DNA of 64,000 bases from Eutreptiella sp. 'Long Island Sound 2002' (lineage: Eukaryota > Euglenozoa > Euglenophyceae > Eutreptiales > Eutreptiaceae), in the NCBI GenBank assembly GCA_964036045.1, contig OZ038388.1, forward strand, positions 2,675,501 through 2,739,500, given 5' to 3'. Of this stretch, positions 1 to 11,044 are shown piece by piece. Within the stretch, counting starts at the first letter, position 1. Each line of letters starts with the position of its first letter. Both the position numbers and the translations under genes were made by a program. The notes under the pieces are model-generated. The model worked only from the letters and a program-made list of their open reading frames with translations. It had not been told where the DNA came from and did not search any database.

Positions 1-748
1 CCCCCCGGTTGGAATGTACCCTGGGCGCAGAAAACAGCCAAATTGTTGGATAGTGACGCCAGCAGCCTCTGAGATTGTCATGTAGTCACAGACACAGACC
101 AAAACAACTCCACATCATGTGGGGCACATCAATGGTTCCCTTACCTGTCCAATGCATAAGTGATGGGACAGTGTATCTGTAACAGAAATAACACTGGGTA
201 GATGTTGATCACAAAGCGATCCTCCTCAATAGGCGCCGCAGGCAGCCAAGAAAAAACTTTTTGGTGCCGCTGAGAAATGTCTCCAGAACGCTGCTTTCCA
301 TCTCATGTGGAGTTGAAGGGGCAGGCTTGGGAGGGGGTCTAGGGCAGGGAGGAGGGGGGAGGGGTGCCCCCCCATCGGAAGGACCCACGCTCCCGCCCCC
401 TGTACTTAGGAGTACTTGAAGTCGTACCGTCCGGGTTCTCATGCATGTATGCACGTGCAGGGCATAGACCAGTTAGCCAGGCGAACGCGGACAATGTCCC
501 ACACATGGAAGCAGATGTATGTGAAGACCCACATGTCCTATCTGTCCACACCATCCCAGGATTGACTAGACACACTGAGGTTTTGGCCGCAGGAGTGGAG
601 TAAGTGTCCTTCTTGGATTTGGTGTCGCCGAACCCGTCGGCTGGACACAGGCAGTCGTCGAGAGATTTGGGAAGAGCCCCTGCATTTCTCCCCCTCCCTG
701 AATGACCAGCAGGCCTGATCAGCCCCCAACCCTACGCTGGGGCGGGGC
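1..748. other. No gene recognised
   Basis: I see no convincing coding region here. The open frames are short, compositionally biased and match no family I recognise. A short G/C-homopolymer stretch lies near 340–370. The segment ends where the Harbinger-like element begins. Confidence 0.4.
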
Positions 749-2940
749 AAGGGGGAATGTTTGCCCGGCGCGCGCCCGGCGCGCTACTTTTCTATTAACT
801 ATCCCGACTTCAGCCCCAGATTTACCCTCTCATGGATAAGCCCCCCCCAAGTAGACCACGTTGGACTGCACACTTTCCCTACAAAGCACGTTGCATAATA
901 AGGCAATAGCTGTGAATTCAACAACTCCAAATGTCATTTGTATTGTATTTAACAAACAACGTTGGTCCTACTAAGCATCCCCCCCCCCCGCCCCAAGCCT
1001 AGAAGTTGGAGGAGTGCAACAATATACTTGCTATTCTTTACTGAACCCCCAAGCTGAGTATGTTCTGAATGAGCTGTCCAAGGCTGCGAAACAACAACGA
1101 CCCGCTAGTGGCACACACTTCTCCCGCACAGCTGCAGGACCATTTGATCTGACGAGCTTCTGTGCGCGTACTTTCAACGCCAATGGCCTCCTCACGAAAG
1201 TGGCCAAGCGCAGTAAAAAGGCGCGGACCGGGCAGGCACGGCCAACAATGGTAGCGCCGGCTAGAAGCGCAAAGCTACCATTTTGGTAATGCCTGCCAGC
1301 TCCGATTTTATTGACTTCATAGGAATCTAGGAGACACAACGGTCCCTGAACAAGCGGCACTTTGACAGTGTAACCAAGATTTTCTAGGACTGGGACGATG
1401 AGGTGGTCTCCAACCTGTCGGATGTTGGCCGAGGCGGGGCCACGATTGCTGTGCACTGTGCTGGAACATTGAAATGATACTTCCTCATGAGGCACGGATA
1501 TTTTTAGTTGTGTGTACTAACACGGAAAAACAGCGAGTCTGTATTACCTTTACACACTTTGAAATTGACCCCAAGGTGAGGTAACGCCAATGGACGCGTC
1601 TGGTATAGATACTCTGGCAACTTTCTAATGTTTCAAATGTGTTAGTGGCGGAACGAAATTCACTAGTCCACCCAACGATTGTACGCACCCCCCCCCCCCT
1701 CCAAGGTCGGAGAGAAACATGTCATAGCCGCCAAGGTATGCCAGGTGGCGGCACTCAAGCTCTTGGGCCTCATTGATACCTGCCCACATATGCACTTTGA
1801 CCATCCCAACATGTCTATGCCCCGGGGATACACCTTGCGCGCGTACTCTGATTTATAAAAATCCAGTCGGAATGGCGTCGCTGCTGTGTAGGTTGGAGAG
1901 AATCCACGTGCCTATGCACATTGTGGATGAGGTCTCTGGAGTTTTTTTCTACCTACCTTGGGAAGTCCGACTGTAAGGCAAGTACCATGAAAGTACACCT
2001 GCCCATTTTCAACCCACGTCTACCTTGCTGGACATGCCACAAGTGTGTGTGTCAATACATTCAGCACAATAGTGCTCTTCACACTCACCACAAACTGTGA
2101 TTGTGGAACGCTTCTAACAACACAACACACACACTTCTGCCTCAATCTCTGCCTCATCTTGCGTGGTGGCCAAGTTGCTTTTGTCAGTCCAAACATGAGG
2201 CGGGACATGCTCCCATGGCCCATAGGCGGGGTGACGCACCTGCCTGCGAATGCAAAATTGCGTAAAATGCAACAAAATACGGACTGACTGGTGCAACTCA
2301 TTGGGGCCGCCATGCCAGATGTTCCTAACCAAGCCCCAATGCCACAAGCGAGCAAACAGCTGCTCAATGCATGCCCTGTTCCACCCGTGCACGTCATTGT
2401 AACATTGTTGGCAGGCTGTCAAAGTGCCATTCTTTCTTCCAATGAATGGCACAATGACATGAATCCGGCCTTTATAAGCACCATCATGGCCCCCAACTTC
2501 GAAATCAAAGAAATCATCTCGGGTACGAGAAGGTCCATACCCATCCCAAATCAAAACATCTGCTAATGTCCCGGGGGCCAAGGGACAAATCCATATAATG
2601 TTGCCAACATATCAACAGCAACAGTCACCTTGTAAACATGCGACGCATACTTAGGATTCCACAGGTCGGCACTCCATATCCCGCCAATGGAACGGATGGG
2701 CACGGAGTCTGTGAACATGTGAAAGAAACATCAAAATACCCGTTTTCAAACAACAATAATGCCCATAGTATCACAAAGTATGGGGTTCTAGGACAGCTAG
2801 ACGTCCAAATACTTGCACCGCGCGCGCACTGCGCTTAGTGCACCCCCTAAAAGGTCACTAGTGAGGTACGGGTCCAAAAAGATGCCCGGCGCGCGCCCGG
2901 CACATGCCCGGCGCGTGCTTGGCGCGCTAACGCTCTCCCA
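749..2940 (-). mobile_element. Harbinger-like DNA transposon copy A (decayed)
   Basis: The left end reads GGGGGAATGTTTGCC followed by a palindromic GC-rich stretch (CCCGGCGCGCGCCCGG). The right end near 2884–2940 carries another GCGCGC-rich stretch and closes with GCTAACGCTCTCCC, whose complement resembles the left end. The same terminal style closes copy B at 44181–45056, which supports the boundaries. A second terminus-like motif (GCACCGCGCGCGCACTGCGC, 2817–2836) lies just inside and matches the ends of MITE-like repeats at 17.3 and 28.9 kb. The only recognisable gene is a broken transposase at 2040–2700. The 0.8–2.0 kb portion holds a 154-codon minus-strand frame (1031–1495) that I cannot assign. 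Exact ends are inferred, and no clear target duplication is visible. Confidence 0.55.
2040..2700 (-). pseudogene. Harbinger-like DDE transposase fragment
   Basis: Translated pieces match the transposase of copy D (54056–55018) in order. The region NPKYASHVYKVTVAVD lies near 2640, IWDGYGPSR and GGHDGAYKG follow near 2470–2540, then YNDVHGW…IEQLFARLWHWG, LLHFTQFCIRRQ and YGPWEHVPPHVW. The C-terminal cysteine cluster starts CVLCC. An in-frame TAG follows at the place where copy B has glutamine, and the rest of the cluster (CGEC…YCAECID) continues in the same frame. The N-terminal third is missing, and a frame break separates the NPKY part from the downstream part. The protein would have cut and pasted the element as a nuclear DDE transposase. 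This copy cannot make a complete enzyme. Confidence 0.75.
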
Positions 2941-3048
2941 AACTCATTGCATCATGGCTGGCCTCTTGAGCGACTGCATTTCAGTGGGCTGTGGAGTTGT
3001 GGAGAAAACATAATGCCCAAAAAGTAAGCCCTAGCACATCTTTTGCCC

Positions 3049-3105
3049 TGTTGTTGTTGTTGTTGTTGTTGTTGAGGATTAGGATGATGATGATGATGAT
3101 GATGA

Positions 3106-3157
<52 letters not shown>

Positions 3158-3158
3158 G
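3049..3158. repeat. Compound TTG/ATG trinucleotide microsatellite
   Basis: Runs of (TTG)n, then (ATG)n, then a longer (TTG)n. All three frames are open through it. That gives spurious poly-Leu, poly-Met, poly-Gln, poly-His and poly-Asn peptides, none of which I annotate. Confidence 0.95.
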
Positions 3159-3237
3159 ACCCTTGCTTGCCTGAACACACAGCACAACTCTTTGGTGGCC
3201 CGTGTGTGCAAAGGCGGTATACTGCAGCAGTGCATAC

Positions 3238-3676
3238 CATCCTTGAGGACCGCAAGGGTCTCAGGGCGACCAGCCCCTACCGCGTATCCTCCCAAATTGA
3301 GGGTCAGGGTGTGCAGAGATGGAGTGTCCTTCAGCTCCGCGACCGCCGCCGTGGCGCCTTCCGACAAGTCGATACCCTCCGTCCCCATGTTGTCGATCGC
3401 AAGCGTGTGCAGGTGCGGAGCCGTCCGCAATGCGACAAAAACAGGGGTTGGGTCCCAGGCCCCGCCGCTGCCTCTCCGGAGCCTGAGCTGCAGCGACCGC
3501 AGGTTGCCCTTCAGCAGCTCGACGAAGTGGAGGGCCTGGGCGGACTGGCCGAGGAGCGTCGCATACCGGTGGTTGCCAAGGCGCTTGTACAGCGCAGCAC
3601 TGACCCGACCGAGCGCGTCCGACTGCGCACAGTCGGCAATGTGATCCCACAATTCCGGTGGCAACTGCAGGAGCAT
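3238..3676 (-). CDS. F-box protein, 5' exon or gene fragment
   Basis: From the ATG at 3676 the frame begins LLQLPPELWDHIADC, the start of an F-box (Skp1-binding, SCF ubiquitin-ligase adaptor). It continues with the second F-box helices (GRVSAALYKRLGNHRYATLL) and two leucine-rich segments (LRSLQLRLRR; LHTLAIDNMG; LHTLTLNLGG). A plausible GT donor follows at 3237/3236 after LAVLKDG, leaving phase 1. The frame then runs into low-complexity sequence, so I end the exon there. No continuation exon is seen between here and the transposon to the left, so the gene is either truncated or continues beyond the transposon. Frames upstream of the chosen ATG are Val/Cys-rich translations of a CA repeat. F-box identity is fairly secure. 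Completeness and expression are not. Confidence 0.6.
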
Positions 3677-4780
3677 TGTAAACTGAGAGACGCATGCAAT
3701 TGGGATCCGTTTTTCCGGGGCAGGAGATGGGCAGCTGTGTGTACTCTTGACCATGCGATGCCATGCACACATGCCAGACACCCATGCACACACACACACA
3801 CACACACATGCACACAGAAACACCCACAGGACAGACAAACACGACAGACTCAAACCAAACACACCCACACCCACCCACCCACACATACGCACACACCCTC
3901 TCACACGCACGCGCGCATGAGCAATGAGCAATGAGCAATTGCTCATGGGTGTAATCCCTGGATGCAGTTGAGATGCGCAGACTGTGCTGCAAAAGACCGG
4001 AGAGAACAGCAGAAAAAGAAACAGGAACAGAATGGTGTAGACGGAGCCTCCGGCAGGCTGACCTTGTTTAACAGAGCTGTGCTGACTGGGATCGATTCAC
4101 TCAGAGGCACGTAACCAACATATATATTCGAATGCCTGTCTTGCGCAAATTGGACGATGTTCTACACAAAGAAAGCAACAAACCCTAGCCTGGGATGTTC
4201 AAAATGGGTCGTTCCTATTGCATATTGAATACCGATGATAATTTTTGGGCATCTCACAAGCAAAACAAGAATTGTAAACACAAGACCTCAAAGGTGACTG
4301 GAGTGCACTGACATGGTAGTCCCGTGAGAGGCTGGAATGGACCATTATTGAAAACACTATTGGTTCATCATGCCCCTATTGCACCCCTAAATGCGGGAAA
4401 ATGCGGGGAAAATGCGGAAAATGCGGCAAAAAATGTGACAATAAGGTACGACAGTGTACACAATTATTACGGTCCCTATGCCTACTGTAGCTTGGACAAG
4501 AGCGTGGCTTGCGCGCAACACATACAACTGCCGACACACTCGTGCGCAGGCCACATGTGCTGAAATTGGCAATTCAGGACCTATGGGATGCATCACACTA
4601 AAAGAAAAAAATTCTTGGTGCACCAGCAGGAGGCCACATGTGCTGAAATTGGCAAATGTGACGACAAACCCATGTCTTATGTGGCCGCACTACATTTCGT
4701 ACGTAATTAAATTACATACACAATTATTACGGTTCCTACGCCTACTGTAGCTTGGACAAGGGTGTGGCTTACCCAGAGGG
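3677..4780. repeat. CA-rich tract and short direct repeats, no gene
   Basis: A (CA)n and CACCCACAC-rich tract spans about 3783–3915, followed by ATGAGCA repeats near 3917–3945. At 4382–4435 a short motif (ATGCGGGGAAA-like) recurs four times. The phrase CCTACTGTAGCTTGGACAAG occurs near 4480 and again near 4740. GGCCACATGTGCTGAAATTG occurs at 4550 and 4631. This looks like a locally duplicated ~80–270 bp segment. No coding signal is visible. Confidence 0.5.
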
Positions 4781-5038
4781 GGCTTTGGGCTTTGGGCTTG
4801 TCTTCCCGATCCGAAGAGGGTCTTAGGGACCCACGGAGTGCCTCTCTTTGAGGAAGTCAGGCTCAGGTGCGCCGCACTCACTCCCGCGCCACGCGGTCTG
4901 GGAGCGGGGCATACACCTCCTAGTGCGGTGGTGCATGTGCTGGGCGACGGTGTACCAATGTGATGACCCTGTCGTGTGACTCAGGCGGTTGGGAGAAGGT
5001 AGGCACATCAAGGGCAGGAGAAGGCTGCGGGAGAGTCA

Positions 5039-5800
5039 TCACTGAAAATGGTCCTGGGTTGCCAGAGTGTGGACCACGGAGGCGTCCCACAACAGTACAT
5101 GGTGGCGGATTGCCAGTGTGTTCATGGGTCCTGGGAGAGCACGGAGCAGGGGTTGTACCTTAGAGGTTAGGGTGAGAATAACCGGAGGTTCAGGGTAGAC
5201 CCGCAACAGGTGTAACACGGAAGGGCCTTGCCCGGGAGGGTGTACGAGGATGGTCACCCTGGGGGCCCAGCGCGTGGTCGGGGGAGGGGGCATTCGCATT
5301 GGCAGGCGTCCCCCCCTTATCATGCGCCAACTCTGGAGGTGGCACACTATCCAACGCGCCAGAAAAGCCACTGAGAGGGGCAGCACCGCCCGCGGATGCA
5401 AGACCTCAATGTGAGGGTTGAGGGCTGGGTGAGGTCGGGTAGGCCATTCAAGCTTGTCCAGGATCATGAGAAGATCAGCTAGTGGTTGTGTAGGGTTTAC
5501 CATTTCCTCCACGATGATCTTGACTGCTTCCCTGGAACCTGCTGCACTGGCTGTCTGGGGGTGGTCACGGCGGACGAGGCCTGACGGTGAGTAGACCACC
5601 GTTTGGTGCCGGGGGGCGCTGGCAGACCTGTGTCCGACTCCAGAGATACCGACAGGGACGTGCCACTGGTTAGCTGTACCATGGTGGTGCTGTCGGACAG
5701 GAACGAGCCTGGGGACTTGGGGAGGGTCGCCAAAAGGCGCACAAACGCCCACTAGCTCCTGCGGAGGAAAACCAGACAAGCATGAGACACGTGGAACCAT
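5039..5800 (-). CDS. Unrecognised 253-codon reading frame
   Basis: This is an uninterrupted frame without strong compositional bias. The middle (residues about 90–150) reads like a folded protein (EAVKIIVEEMVNPTQPLADL, then LLMILDKLEWP). The C-terminal part has alternating hydrophobic segments (VTILVHPPGQ; VILTLTSKVQPLL). Shorter open pieces on the same strand at 5902–6126 and 6136–6528 could be further parts of one decayed transposon polyprotein. I recognise no domain. With a LINE-type element just to the right, a transposon-derived origin is possible but unproven. Confidence 0.25.
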   Translation of the reverse strand: MVPRVSCLSGFPPQELVGVCAPFGDPPQVPRLVPVRQHHHGTANQWHVPVGISGVGHRSASAPRHQTVVYSPSGLVRRDHPQTASAAGSREAVKIIVEEMVNPTQPLADLLMILDKLEWPTRPHPALNPHIEVLHPRAVLPLSVAFLARWIVCHLQSWRMIRGGRLPMRMPPPPTTRWAPRVTILVHPPGQGPSVLHLLRVYPEPPVILTLTSKVQPLLRALPGPMNTLAIRHHVLLWDASVVHTLATQDHFQ

Positions 5801-6920
5801 GGGTGATCCACGTGTGCATCGCCGACGTCACACCTATAGTAGTGCACCGAGATGGGAGGGGGACAGAACACAAGGGCCCGCAAGCGAAAGGCTGTGACTA
5901 CCTATGCCCTAGGGAGGGATGAGTCCAACATGAGGGAAGTGAAAGTGCCAGCACTCCATTGAGCTATGTCCCATGACGCCGTGCGCGACGCCCAGCGCAC
6001 CAGAGTTTGGTCATGTAGGTGGGCCACACTGAGTGGGACGTTCAAGAGGAGGAGGCCATCACTGGTGGCCAGCGCACTTATCCAAGGGGGGGGGGGGGGG
6101 TAATGGTGTTTGCCCCCACCCCCCAAACCTCTATGTCAAGACACATGTTGGTCTGTTGACACCATCGCTCTTGTCAAGAGACTACGGCCCCTGCTCAACA
6201 TGCAAAGCGTGGTAGGGAATCGCACCCTTCTACTGTGGTTCACGAGGACTCCCTCGGCAAGAAGCAACAGAGCCCCAATACTGCCTCTGCCCCATGCCCC
6301 ATTGAAGCAACCGAGTATCTGCCCCTCAATGGATAGCTTAACTGCATCAACACCACCTTTCCGCTTACCACATAATTTGCCCTGGGGCGGGGTGTTGTTT
6401 CCATCATCAGAATTGGGCTCACAAAGAGAAGTGGAGGGCATGAAATGTGACATGTCCATTGCCAAGGAAGAATGTAAGCAATGAAAGTGGCAGTGTTGGG
6501 CAGATATGCAAACACCAACTAACCTCAAGACTACAAGACTTCAAGTGCAAGGTCCTATTGAAATGTTTCCTCTTGAACATCACACTAAGAGACCAGCCCA
6601 AAAAATGCGAAAAAAATGCGGACCCCCCCCCCCCCCGCCTAACCGTGGCTTGACCAAGAGCTAGGGGTGTCATCCTTGTTGATAATTAGCCATGATGGCT
6701 GGGCAAACAGTGTTCCGCACAGCCATGCTTGTACTGGCATGATAGCAATGTGCCGAACAATGATGAGAGTAGGATGTCCATCTTAACGAATCGCTGACAT
6801 CATCAGGAATCTGCACGATGCTTCTTTTTGGAGATCTCACTCGGGAAATGCCAAGCTACACTGCTCGCCCCTTTGCAACAAGAGGCCGTAGAAGCAAAGT
6901 GGTAGTCCCCACCTTCTGGC
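5801..6920. other. No gene recognised; poly-G and poly-C runs
   Basis: There are short minus-strand open pieces (5902–6126 and 6136–6528) without recognisable domains. A run of about 14 G lies near 6087 and a run of about 14 C near 6625. Otherwise I see nothing I can support. Confidence 0.35.
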
Positions 6921-7476
6921 TTCACTGTGGGAAATATCAAAGTCTTTGGATCCTGCATTGTCTATAGTGGCGCCGTTAGGTGCATCCACAAATTGCTACC
7001 ATCTTGGCTTTTGGATTCACAAGGATCAACCCATTTGGTGGCCGCTAAGAACCCTGTAGGGGATCAAAAACAGCCAAAATGACCCTAACAAGGACTGCAA
7101 ATACCAAGTTTTTCTAACAAGGACCGCAAATACCAAGTTTTTCATAACCCAGCTACTGCCCACTTTGAGTGCCATGCAATGCCTTGGGGTCCCTTGTGCA
7201 AATGAATGATGATGCATAAGAACTTTGGTGAGACCCTCGTGCACCACCAACACCTATCAATGTCCCATTGGCATCACAGGGTGTGCGAGGGTATCTAAGC
7301 TTAATCGGGCAATGAGTGGCTGATGAGCAACACTTCATCTGCTGCAATCTTTCGCTTAGGCTGACCGTGTGTCTGTCTATGCGTGCGTGTATGTGTGTGC
7401 CAAAGTATGTATCCCTTACTACAAGGCTCTACCCAGATTCGCAGGTGCATGTAGGCACCGCCCTGCAGGCACCTGC

Positions 7477-7561
<85 letters not shown>
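6921..7561. repeat. Left ~640-bp direct repeat flanking the LINE-type element
   Basis: From TTCACTGTGGG at 6921 the sequence is the same as that starting at 11007 (offset 4086), as far as I can compare, up to the terminal GT microsatellite. Translations of the two copies give identical 75- and 64-residue peptides. The copy ends in a GT run (about 7479–7561), longer than the run in the right copy (about 11565–11615). It abuts the 3' end of the inserted element. Confidence 0.85.
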
Positions 7562-7563
<2 letters not shown>

Positions 7564-10500
7564 CTGTACTTTGATGAGGTAGATCCTTGTGCAGCATTGG
7601 GTTGGACGTCCCATTCAGCTCAGGTCTGCTGAGGCCTCTGTGTGACGTTGTTTCCCCCCCTTCTGCGGAATCGGAACCTCTGTGTTTGGTTGGTTATGTG
7701 ACCGAAGTACTGGCTCTCCCATGCCTCGACAAAAAGAGTGGTCGGGCTACTGCATCCTCGGCTTCGTCACCTTCGCGTCCCTGTGGAACAAGTGCTGGGG
7801 GGGATGGGGGCGGTGGTGTTTTCGGCCTTCTGCGCTCGGGCGCCGGTGGCGTGGGCGGTTGGTGTGGGGACCTCAGCAGACCTGATGAGTGCCGTGCTGG
7901 CCTTTGCAGGCAAGGTTTTTTGTGGGGCAACAGAGATTGCATAGGGAGAGTACGTTTCCTGTGTGCCGGGACCGGGGTGCATACCTTGTGGTGCCCCCGG
8001 TCACAACAATGGCGCACCCCTCTCTGCTTGAGGGTACATCTCGGGCAGGGGGGTAAGTTATGCAAGGGGCATAGTTGCAACTGTGGCCTACGAGCCACGT
8101 GGCTTGCTGCGTGATGCCCGAGTTTGCAGCACTCTTCTGCCGATTTGCGCAGTCTCTTGCAGGTCATACATGCCAGCGCTGTGTGTGCCACACATTTGGA
8201 ATGGTCGACCCTCGGTGCCAAGTGTGGCGTGGTGTGTGTTGACACGTGTCTGCGCGTGCCTGTGTAGGGGCGTTGTGGCAAGCGCCAATCCCCAATGACT
8301 GGGAAGAAATCAGCCCCAAAAGACGAGTTCGATCCCCCCCCCTTGGCTGGCATTATCTGCTGTGATGGAGGTGCCAGTCCTGTCTGCAGATTGCCATGGA
8401 GAGCCCGGTGCAGCCTGTGTGATTCCACTTCTGCGGCTGACCTGCGTGGGCGATATGCGTATGGCCGTGGCGCATGCACTCTGTGCGCACCCACTTTGGA
8501 GGACCATAATTGTTCGCAGTAATCTGCCAACTTTTGGACGTGGAAAAGCATTGCATTCCTGCCTGCGAAATAAGGGCGGCAATTCAGTCCACATAGCGCT
8601 GTTCCTCCCAGAGGGACCAACGAACTGCATCGCGTGACGATGCGTGCTGGGTGCAGTTGGCCTTTGGTGACAAGCCGCTGCACACTGTTCATGGCCAGCC
8701 GCAGCACCCTGCCCCTTTCCTGCAGTGAAAGTGTCGTTCCCTTGAATTTGGCTTGTGGTGCATGTGGCAGGGTACGCTCGGCAAATTCTTCGAAGTCCAG
8801 AGCTAACTCTAAGAAGGTCACTGAACCCGGTTCTTGTGTCCAGGTCAAAGCCCTCAACCATCGTAGAAGATCGGCAAGGAAAGGCATTTCCCACGGCCAC
8901 TCATGCTTTTTGGGGGTGCGGAGCAGTAGTGTGTCTTTCTCCCCACTATATGGTAGTGGCCCTACCAACTGTTGGTATGGGTGCTGTCGTAACTGTTGTG
9001 ACCGGGCGGTTCCTGGAAAAACGGTTGGGGCCTGCGCGTCGCGCACTTTCCGAGCTTGCAGGACAGCTACGAACATGGTATGCAAAGTGTTCAAGAAGGT
9101 GTAGGCCCTCCCTGATTTGATGCAGTCATTTGGGATTTCAGGTGCCAGCCCACAACATCTGAGGCATGGAGGCCATTGATCTGGGGGGAGAAGGCTCGGT
9201 ATGTGTGCGGCCGCATCGAGGACGTCAGGCATGTGAGCGGTGCGTGCAGTGTGCCAAGCAGTGCAGTGCCACAATATGTGTTCCTCGTCCTCTGGTGCAT
9301 TGCCACAAAAAGGGCATGTCGAGGCCACGCGCATACCCCTCTGGTATGCCCTGAGTGCCGTCCAAGTGGCTCCAGAGAGGATGCCCCGGAGGATGGACCG
9401 CTGTAGTTCTGTGTCAAAAGCAGCTACACTGGGTTGTACCAGCTGCCTGCACGTGGCGTAATGGACCCCAGCAAAAAGTCGGGGCCGCCGCTGCACTAAC
9501 GCATCCAGCATTTGGGAACGCAGCTGTTCACGCACTTCGTGCTTCACTGTGTTTTTGTCCCCGTAGAGTAGCAGGGGGTCGCTTTTCCCTGGTACCTTCC
9601 AACTCCACCACCCCTGCACTGACACCCACCCACATTTGTGTGCGGTGTGAATTGCACGGCCGAAAGGCCCTGACCTCTTGTGGCACTGATCTGTTTCCCA
9701 AATCGCCTGGCCGGTGATCTGGTTTGCACCTCTGGTGCGGCACAGATGTGCCAGCCATAATATGCGGTGGTATTTGAGCACCAGAGTTGGTGCAATTCTG
9801 TGTCCCCTGCAGAGCAAGGTGAAGAAAACTTCCTTGGCCCTGCCGGGCCGTGATGGCCCCCAGATTGTCCTCATGACCTTTGATTCAAATGGCAGCAAAT
9901 CCCTAGGTCGCAGGGGTACTATCTCCGCTGCATGCAAGCCTGTGGCGGTGATCATTGTCGAAATGACATCGCACCGCCGGTCAAAGTTCCCTTGTGCCCC
10001 GTGTACCCTGCCGAGTAAACTGCATGCCCTAGCGACGCGTTTGAGGATTAACGGGCCCGAGCAAGTGGCGTCAGTGGTGCGGACGCCCGCTCCCAAAGAT
10101 TTAAACTCCGTGGAGATGGGGAAGGGGACTCCTTGCAACGCAGCTTGCACTGGATGTTGCTTGTCAGACGAGAAGCCGACTGATTTCTTCGCATTTACCC
10201 CTTGACCTGTGTCCTGCAACCAGGTGGACGTGCAGTCCAACAGCGGCGTGAGTGTGTTGGACCCCGCTGCAAAACCATACGTGTCGTCTGCATACCCTAG
10301 TGCCGTCAGTACGTAATGCATCACCTGCACTGGCTGATCACTGGGGGGGAGTCTCTGCACCGAAACCGTGATGCCTTGCTGCTGGGCATCTAACACACGT
10401 TTCCAAACACTCGTCATGAGGTTTATGAGGATAACACTCAATGGACAACCTTGAAGTATGCCGTTTGTGGCAGCGAAAAAACTGGCGCAACATCCCATGA

Positions 10501-11006
10501 TTTTAAAACAGCGTGTGAGTGTGTGATACATGCCACTGAGGGCTCTGTGTGTTCCTGGGTCCATGCCCTGCGCGAGGGCAATGTACAGAACAATGGACTG
10601 CGGTATCAAATCAAAGCACTTCACATAATCCAGCCCGAAACCGTGCAACACTTTCTTTATGAGTTTGTGCAGCTCAAGAAGCATCGAGATATGAGAGGCT
10701 GCATCTGTGGCTCCCCTCTTTTTCCTGAAGCCATACGCATGAGGGTGGATCCAGTGTTCCTGCCACTGCATGCATTCCTCCAGGCGTATACCGGCCCAGA
10801 CTCTGTAAATTTGAGACAAGACTGACAGGGGCCTCTGCTGCATGGGCAGCATGCCCTCCCCCTTTGGAATGAGGGAGACATATCCCCTCGCCAGGATGAT
10901 TGGCCAGCAGCCAGTTTGCTCTATGAGGTGCAATAACTGAGACAGCATGTCCAGCAGACGGACAGGCAACAGTAGCAGATCAGCCACACACCACCCATCC
11001 AGGACA
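7562..11006 (-). mobile_element. 5'-truncated non-LTR (LINE-type) retrotransposon
   Basis: The insert between the two direct repeats carries the reverse transcriptase frame. It starts abruptly at 11006 just before the first RT motifs. No endonuclease domain is present, as expected for a 5'-truncated LINE copy. The 3' end (about 7562) meets an (AC)n tract when read on the minus strand, which could be the element's tail, the target, or both. The flanking repeats are in direct orientation and abut both ends, the layout of a target-site duplication, but they are far longer than usual. Confidence 0.7.
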
Positions 11007-11044
11007 TTCACTGTGGGAAATATCAAAGTCTTTGGATCCTGCAT
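7694..11044 (-). CDS. Non-LTR reverse transcriptase polyprotein (N-terminally truncated)
   Basis: The 1116-codon frame contains a LINE-type reverse transcriptase. The first RT motif is VSLIPKGEG (residues about 56–64), then YGFRKKRGATDA (104–115), GLDYVKCFDLI (137–147), NGILQGCPLSVILINL (194–209), the catalytic YADD box (251–254) and GVNAKKSVGF (282–291). A zinc-finger of the zf-RVT type (CPFCGNAPEDEEHILWHC) lies around residue 590. The C-terminal ~150 residues are rich in Cys and His (CxxC spacing in LACMTCKRLRK and CPLHNLPPCPRC). The first 12 residues are encoded by the flanking repeat, so the ATG at 11044 is fortuitous and the authentic N-terminus with the endonuclease is lost. The intact frame suggests recent insertion. 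The enzyme would reverse-transcribe its own RNA at a nicked target. Confidence 0.85.
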   Translation of the reverse strand: MQDPKTLIFPTVNVLDGWCVADLLLLPVRLLDMLSQLLHLIEQTGCWPIILARGYVSLIPKGEGMLPMQQRPLSVLSQIYRVWAGIRLEECMQWQEHWIHPHAYGFRKKRGATDAASHISMLLELHKLIKKVLHGFGLDYVKCFDLIPQSIVLYIALAQGMDPGTHRALSGMYHTLTRCFKIMGCCASFFAATNGILQGCPLSVILINLMTSVWKRVLDAQQQGITVSVQRLPPSDQPVQVMHYVLTALGYADDTYGFAAGSNTLTPLLDCTSTWLQDTGQGVNAKKSVGFSSDKQHPVQAALQGVPFPISTEFKSLGAGVRTTDATCSGPLILKRVARACSLLGRVHGAQGNFDRRCDVISTMITATGLHAAEIVPLRPRDLLPFESKVMRTIWGPSRPGRAKEVFFTLLCRGHRIAPTLVLKYHRILWLAHLCRTRGANQITGQAIWETDQCHKRSGPFGRAIHTAHKCGWVSVQGWWSWKVPGKSDPLLLYGDKNTVKHEVREQLRSQMLDALVQRRPRLFAGVHYATCRQLVQPSVAAFDTELQRSILRGILSGATWTALRAYQRGMRVASTCPFCGNAPEDEEHILWHCTAWHTARTAHMPDVLDAAAHIPSLLPPDQWPPCLRCCGLAPEIPNDCIKSGRAYTFLNTLHTMFVAVLQARKVRDAQAPTVFPGTARSQQLRQHPYQQLVGPLPYSGEKDTLLLRTPKKHEWPWEMPFLADLLRWLRALTWTQEPGSVTFLELALDFEEFAERTLPHAPQAKFKGTTLSLQERGRVLRLAMNSVQRLVTKGQLHPARIVTRCSSLVPLGGTALCGLNCRPYFAGRNAMLFHVQKLADYCEQLWSSKVGAHRVHAPRPYAYRPRRSAAEVESHRLHRALHGNLQTGLAPPSQQIMPAKGGGSNSSFGADFFPVIGDWRLPQRPYTGTRRHVSTHTTPHLAPRVDHSKCVAHTALACMTCKRLRKSAEECCKLGHHAASHVARRPQLQLCPLHNLPPCPRCTLKQRGVRHCCDRGHHKVCTPVPAHRKRTLPMQSLLPHKKPCLQRPARHSSGLLRSPHQPPTPPAPERRRPKTPPPPSPPALVPQGREGDEAEDAVARPLFLSRHGRASTSVT

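Noticed and set aside
2981-3185. Poly-Asn/Gln/His/Leu proteins at the TTG/ATG tract
   Set aside because: Microsatellite translations on both strands, beyond the predicted splice donor of the F-box exon.
7301-7614. Poly-Thr/His and poly-Cys/Val frames at the GT run
   Set aside because: Dinucleotide repeat translations.
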